Origin: Mesocentrotus franciscanus
Taxonomy: Eukaryota; Echinodermata; Echinoidea; Camarodonta; Strongylocentrotidae
Assembly (NCBI GenBank): GCA_037976565.1
Contig: CP137686.1
Location: 496,001-560,000 of the forward strand
Direction of reading: 5' to 3'
Length of the DNA: 64,000 bases
Of this stretch, positions 49,401-55,400 are shown piece by piece. The translations under genes and the position numbers were made by a program. Positions within the stretch are counted from its first letter, which is position 1; the number at the start of each line of letters is the position of its first letter. The notes under the pieces are model-generated. The model saw only the letters and a list, made by a program, of their open reading frames with translations. It made no database searches and was not told the DNA's origin.

Positions 49401-52400
49401 TACATTCCTGCCGTACGCCGTATATGCCGTATGACGTTTTTGTGTACTTTTAAATGCTTTTATGAAACTAAATAATGAAATATTGTCACCCTTTCTCTTT
49501 CATCAATAATCTCAGTTATTTCGATTATTTTACATCTATCAAATGATTGATTATCAGTTGCTGCATGTATTCTGACCTTTCTCGTCCCTTCATAGTGACC
49601 TGTCAAGTAATTCAATCAGAGAATTGATGATGGGAATGTTTGATGATCAATCGAATCTTACAGATGCGTAAGTTGATTCAATATTTTACTCCTCATTCCT
49701 TCCTACCCCAGCACGAATTATGTGTTTATGTTTTTCAAAGGAATTCACTGCTAGAATTTGAAATAATGATAATTTAAATTATTCTATCGACAGGAAACTT
49801 TGTGGGCAATGTCCACAGCAGATCTTTTCAATATTTCACTTGTGATAAAAGAAGACATAAGAACTAGCAATGCTTGAGTTATCAATGATCTAGAAAGAAT
49901 GTTGACCACAGGGAATTCGATAGAATGTAACATTTCAAGTGATGATGACGATGATGGTGAGGATGATGATGATGATAATGATAATGATTATGATATTGCT
50001 TATTAAACACACTCATTGGCTCCAAATTTGAGTGTAGTTCTGCAGCAATAAGTGAGAGTGTAAAATCATTTGATCCAGACTGTTTTGGCACCTTTTTTTA
50101 CAACGATGGGGGAACTTTCCAGACTCTGAGTCGGCCAGAACAGCTGTAAGTTTGTGAGCGTGGCACTGCTAGTTCGAAATACTATGCAGATATTGACTAG
50201 TGGGATGCGTAATATTAAATTGGGCAAAACTAAGACAGAGCTAATTTTCATGTTTGATAGATTATATGTATAATTTTTTTTTTGCAGAGACCTGTCTTAC
50301 AATAGTATATCACGGATTGAGGATTTCAGTTTCCGTGATTTGAAAAAATTGACAGCACTGTAAGTATCCATATATTACTTAAAAGAGCGTGACGTTCTAC
50401 GCTTGAGTATCTTTTTACATAGAATAATCATGATAATTTTCGTTGAATGACAAATTAACAAACTGTTCAAAGTAATCGCGTCGTTGATCTTATTCGCTGT
50501 CTATCCACTATAATAACGTTATTATATTGAATGATATTTTTGAAAGAGTAATAATATACCACGGAATATAATGATAGTATATAATAGTATAGATGTATTG
50601 ACCGCTATGAGAGGCAAGGCTGTTTCTATAGGCTCAAGTGGACGTTGCATCCGCGCTCGCACAAACTTTTTACACGTGAACCTATGGGGATCTCACCAAA
50701 TTTAACTATTCCGCCCGTTGGGCATATTTTTAAAAACTATTGACCGTTAGGCGGGCATCGCTAAAATCACGACTCCAATTTCGACCAATCAGATGGCTAG
50801 ATTTCTAATGAGAGGTATATAATAAGAAATATAATACATGATATTAATGATAATATATAAACATTATATATACTAGGAATAATCTATCACGGATTGAGGA
50901 CTCAGTGATTTTAGCAAGTATCTATCGAGTGTGATGTAGCTTCTTTGCTTCATTATGTTTTTTTAAATGTAGAAATGTACTTCTGAATGCAAAAACAAAC
51001 ATTTTAGGAAGACAAATGTGATAGCGAAAAAGTGGAGAGGTACATATTAATTTAGGTAGAAGTAGTAACAGAGAAAGGAGAAAGAGAGAGGAGAGAGAGA
51101 GGGGGAGAGATAGAGATATAAAAGAGAAGAGAGACTAGAGAGAGAGAAAGAGAGTGACGGGGGAAGGAAGAGAGAATAAATATCAACTTTAACTAGTTTT
51201 GAAGGAGGGCCTTCAAATTTTGTGAGAAACATACTACGTCACTGTATATTGTACATGCTATAGGCCGGTATAATCTATTTCGGAGACACTATCTGCGCAG
51301 GGGCAGATAAAAGTCATACGTACAAACGACTGCTAGGCACGTGTTCATGAAAGTTACGTAATTATTATTCATTTAATGCCCGGCAGTACATTCTATGATA
51401 CACAGGTGGAAGTATTCTTTTCAAGAGGGCAAACAAAATCTATTCATGAAGCGCCTCTATCCCTTTGGTCAGGATTATTCTTAAATGCACAATGTAAGAT
51501 GTCTCCATATGTAAACTATCTGTAGATATTTAGGAGTCATTTGTACAAGTGCTATCTCGGAAGCTTCTTTGTACACCACTTTTATTTGCTTGTAAACTTC
51601 TTGTCATAAAGCAGGAGTATGGATGGAAATAGCATGACTTCACTGCCGTCTGGAGCATTTAGAGGACTTGAGAGTATCATGTACTTGTAAGTAGGACCAC
51701 ACCCAGCCTAGCTATTGTCTTTTTCTGCTATATCTCGATCTCACAGACCAGTCTTTGGAGAGTGGAAGGTCATCAATACCGAAACAAAATGAAAAAGTGG
51801 AGAGTAAAGTTCAGTCTTAGGACTTAAGTTTCATGGGCCACCAGTCTTATGGGCGCTTGGTCTTATGACATTTTAATCTTGTGGACCTTTTGTCTCATAA
51901 TCGGGCATTTAGTCCGTATTAACTATTCGACCAAAATAACTAAAACAGAAGAATCGAAAATTTGTTGACACGGGTTATTTTTTATAATCTAAATCATTTC
52001 TCGTACTGATTTATTTATTTCATACTGATAATCTAGGTTGACTTAAACAATTCTGACATGAAAAGTTTTCCACAATACCGTATTAAAAAAACTTGAATTA
52101 CCCCCGCAAAGATGTGAAAACGTGGTCACAAAATACTTTCAGTAACCTTCTTCTTTTTCCACAGAGATCTTAGATACAACCAAATCTCCAACATTGATAT
52201 TGATGCTTTCAAAGGACTTCATACTCTGTCGTATATGTAAGTTTATAAGATGATGAAGCGGATCCTAATCAAATGATTGGTTGAGAGCGTACACGTGACC
52301 AGGCATTTATTTTGCCTAACACGTAATTTTACTAATGACCGGTCATTAGTAAAATCATGTTTTGAAACATCATTTTATAAAACAAATAAACATCATCTTA

Positions 52401-55400
52401 TAAAACAAATGACACACATCATTTTGTTCGGGCATTAGTCAAATTACCCACACTCGGTACCTTCGAAACAGTCCAAACACCCTCGGCTATCGCCTCGGGC
52501 GTGTTATACTGTTCCAAACTTACCTTGTGTGGGTAATTCTTACTATTAAATGCCCTCACTGCTGTGTATTATTTGTATAATATGTCATGTTGATTCGACA
52601 CTTAAAAGAGATATATATTTTGTTGAACTACCATTGTGCAGTAGTTAAAGGAAAAGAAGATCTTTCCAAAATCCTTTAAATATATATTTTAAAGAAAATA
52701 TCGAAACCACCCTTTTATGTTGTGGCGAACAGATGTTTTTGAAAACACTGGTACCCAGTCAGTCACAGCAAAGGTATCATTCGACATAACCACAGGACAA
52801 CCACCCCTGGACCATAATACCCAGATAACTACGTAACCCCTTATTGAATTACCCTTAGGTTAGCGACAGGGAGGGGTGGGGAGTTGTCTTTGGGTAGTCG
52901 ATTTGTTACCTTATTCATACCGACAAGACCGACAACAGACCGACAACAGACCGAACGAAAATATTACATTACGTCTATGGCCAATAATCGGTCAGTTTGG
53001 AGTCGATCTGAAGTCGGTTTGGCGGTGTGACTGAGGTATAACATGATAAATACAGGTTACATTCCCGCCGTACGCCGTATGATGTATTTGTGTATTTTTA
53101 AATGCTTTTATAAAACTAAATAATGAAATATTGTCACCCTTTCTCTTTCATAAATAATCTCAGTTATTTGAATTATTTTACATCTATCAAATGAATAATT
53201 ATCAGTTGCTGCATGTATTCTGACCTTTCTCGTCCCTTCACAGTGACCTGTCAAATAATTCAATCAAAGAATTGAGGAAGGGAATGTTTGATGATCAATC
53301 GAATCTTACCTGGGTGTAAGTTGATTCAATATTTTAATACTCATTCCTTCTTACCCCAGCACGAAGTATGTGTTTATGTTTTTTCATAGGATTTCACTGC
53401 TAGGATATGAAATAAGTATTATTTAAATTATTCTATCGACAGGAAACTTTGTGGGCAATGTCCACAGCAGATGTTTTCAATATTTCACTTTCACAAAAGA
53501 AGACAGAAGAACTAGCAATGCGTGAGTTATCAATGATCTAGAAAGAATGTTGACTACAGGGAATTCGATAGAATGTAACATTCGAAGTGGTGATGACGAT
53601 GATGGTGATGTTGATGGTGAGGATGATGATGATGGTGATAATAATTATGATATTGCTTATTGAAAACACTCAGTGGCCCCAAATTTGAGTGTAGTTCTGT
53701 AGCAATAAGTGGGATTGTAAAATCATTTGATCCAGACTGTTTTTGCACCTTTTCTCTTTCAGGTCTTTTTCTGACAACCCGCTGGATTACATCGGACCGG
53801 GGACTTTCCAGAATATGCGTCGGCTAGAATATCTGTAAGTTTGTGAGTGTGGCACTGCTAGTTCGAAGTACTATACAGATATTGACTAGTTGGATACGTA
53901 ATGTTATAGAAACATTGACTGCTTTGAGGGGCACGATTAAAACTATTGCCCAATGTGATCTCGGAAATGTACAGTGACCCGAGACGCAGTAGAGGGGCAT
54001 AGTGCAGTCTCGACATTACCGAGGAGCTATGGTTTTACCCGCTCGAAAATAAGCAGTCAATATTTGTTTTATATATCGCATCCACATGTCAATTCTCGTA
54101 TAGATATTTTAACAAAATATGCCTGTCAAAATGTATTTATTTGTAGAGTCTAGGGAAACTTACTCGTCTAATAGCATGATCGTATAAATATAGAGCAGCT
54201 AAAAGACTAGCTGAAGGTTTTAACGTTAAGACCCTCAATCTAAACAATTTGCTTGTAGCCAGTTGTGAAGAACATTCATCATTCTGATGATGATGTTTAT
54301 AATTATTGCTTCTTGTAGCGCCTTATTATGTAGCGTCTGTCGCTCGCTCTAAAATGTCTCACAACATTACAATGTCGTTCATTATTCTCTCCCACTCTCC
54401 ATAGAAACATAGTGAATATCCAACTGGCAAATCTCGAACCAGATACCTTCAAAGGGATTACCTCGTTAAGAGGCTTGTAAGTTACGACTTTTTCATTAAT
54501 GACATTTACATGTATAACTGTATCTGACGTATAATTCAGATTATTCATACCACTAGCCCTCTGGGCCCGTACTCAATAAACTTCTAAAACATTTTTCTTG
54601 AGAAATAATGAATTAGAATGTGTCTAGTTTAAGAGGGTTTGTTTGTCCTAGCCGTACTCTATACACGATAAGCACTTCGTCCTAGCTTAGACGACATATA
54701 AGACATTCTTAGATGTGATGACGTCAGTTTGGAAAGTCAAATTGATCGAGTCGAGCGACTCAACTGCAGTGCAATTTGCTTGTTAGAAATAAAAATCGCA
54801 CAGCACGAAAATTATACACAGACGAATGATTGGGGGGGGGGGGTTTCCGGACACTGAAATATAAATCTTTCTCCTTTGCCTTTCAATTTAACGAAAAATA
54901 TATATCAAATAGTACTAACCGGCATGAATATTTTTCCTTTATAATATTGTCCAAGAAAAGTCATAGAAAATTTATGAAATATTGCTTGTAAACTTCTTCA
55001 AATTGCTGTTTTTAAATCAACTTTCCGGATACACAACATGTCCGGACACACAACGTCTGGGTAAATATAGGAGAGTGTACTGACAGCAATGATGCTCACA
55101 AAATTGTTTTGGGTTTGACCGACTGATACTAAAGTAGCCTAGTCAAGACCTCCTGATCTAACAAGTTAGATCCAACATCCACCTTAGACATTTTCTACTT
55201 TTCTGCCAAACAACTTCGAAGAGCCCCCACAGCACCGTCTTTATGCCGCGGCTAGCCTCGGGTCCTTGAAATTAGCCGTCGCTAGCTGGCTATCGCTAGC
55301 ATTAGGGCTACCGTTTACATCGGTTACTGTTAGCCTAGTCCTATACCTTATCAAACAAATTTTGCCTCATGTAACATTATGCCGATGACATATCTTTCCC

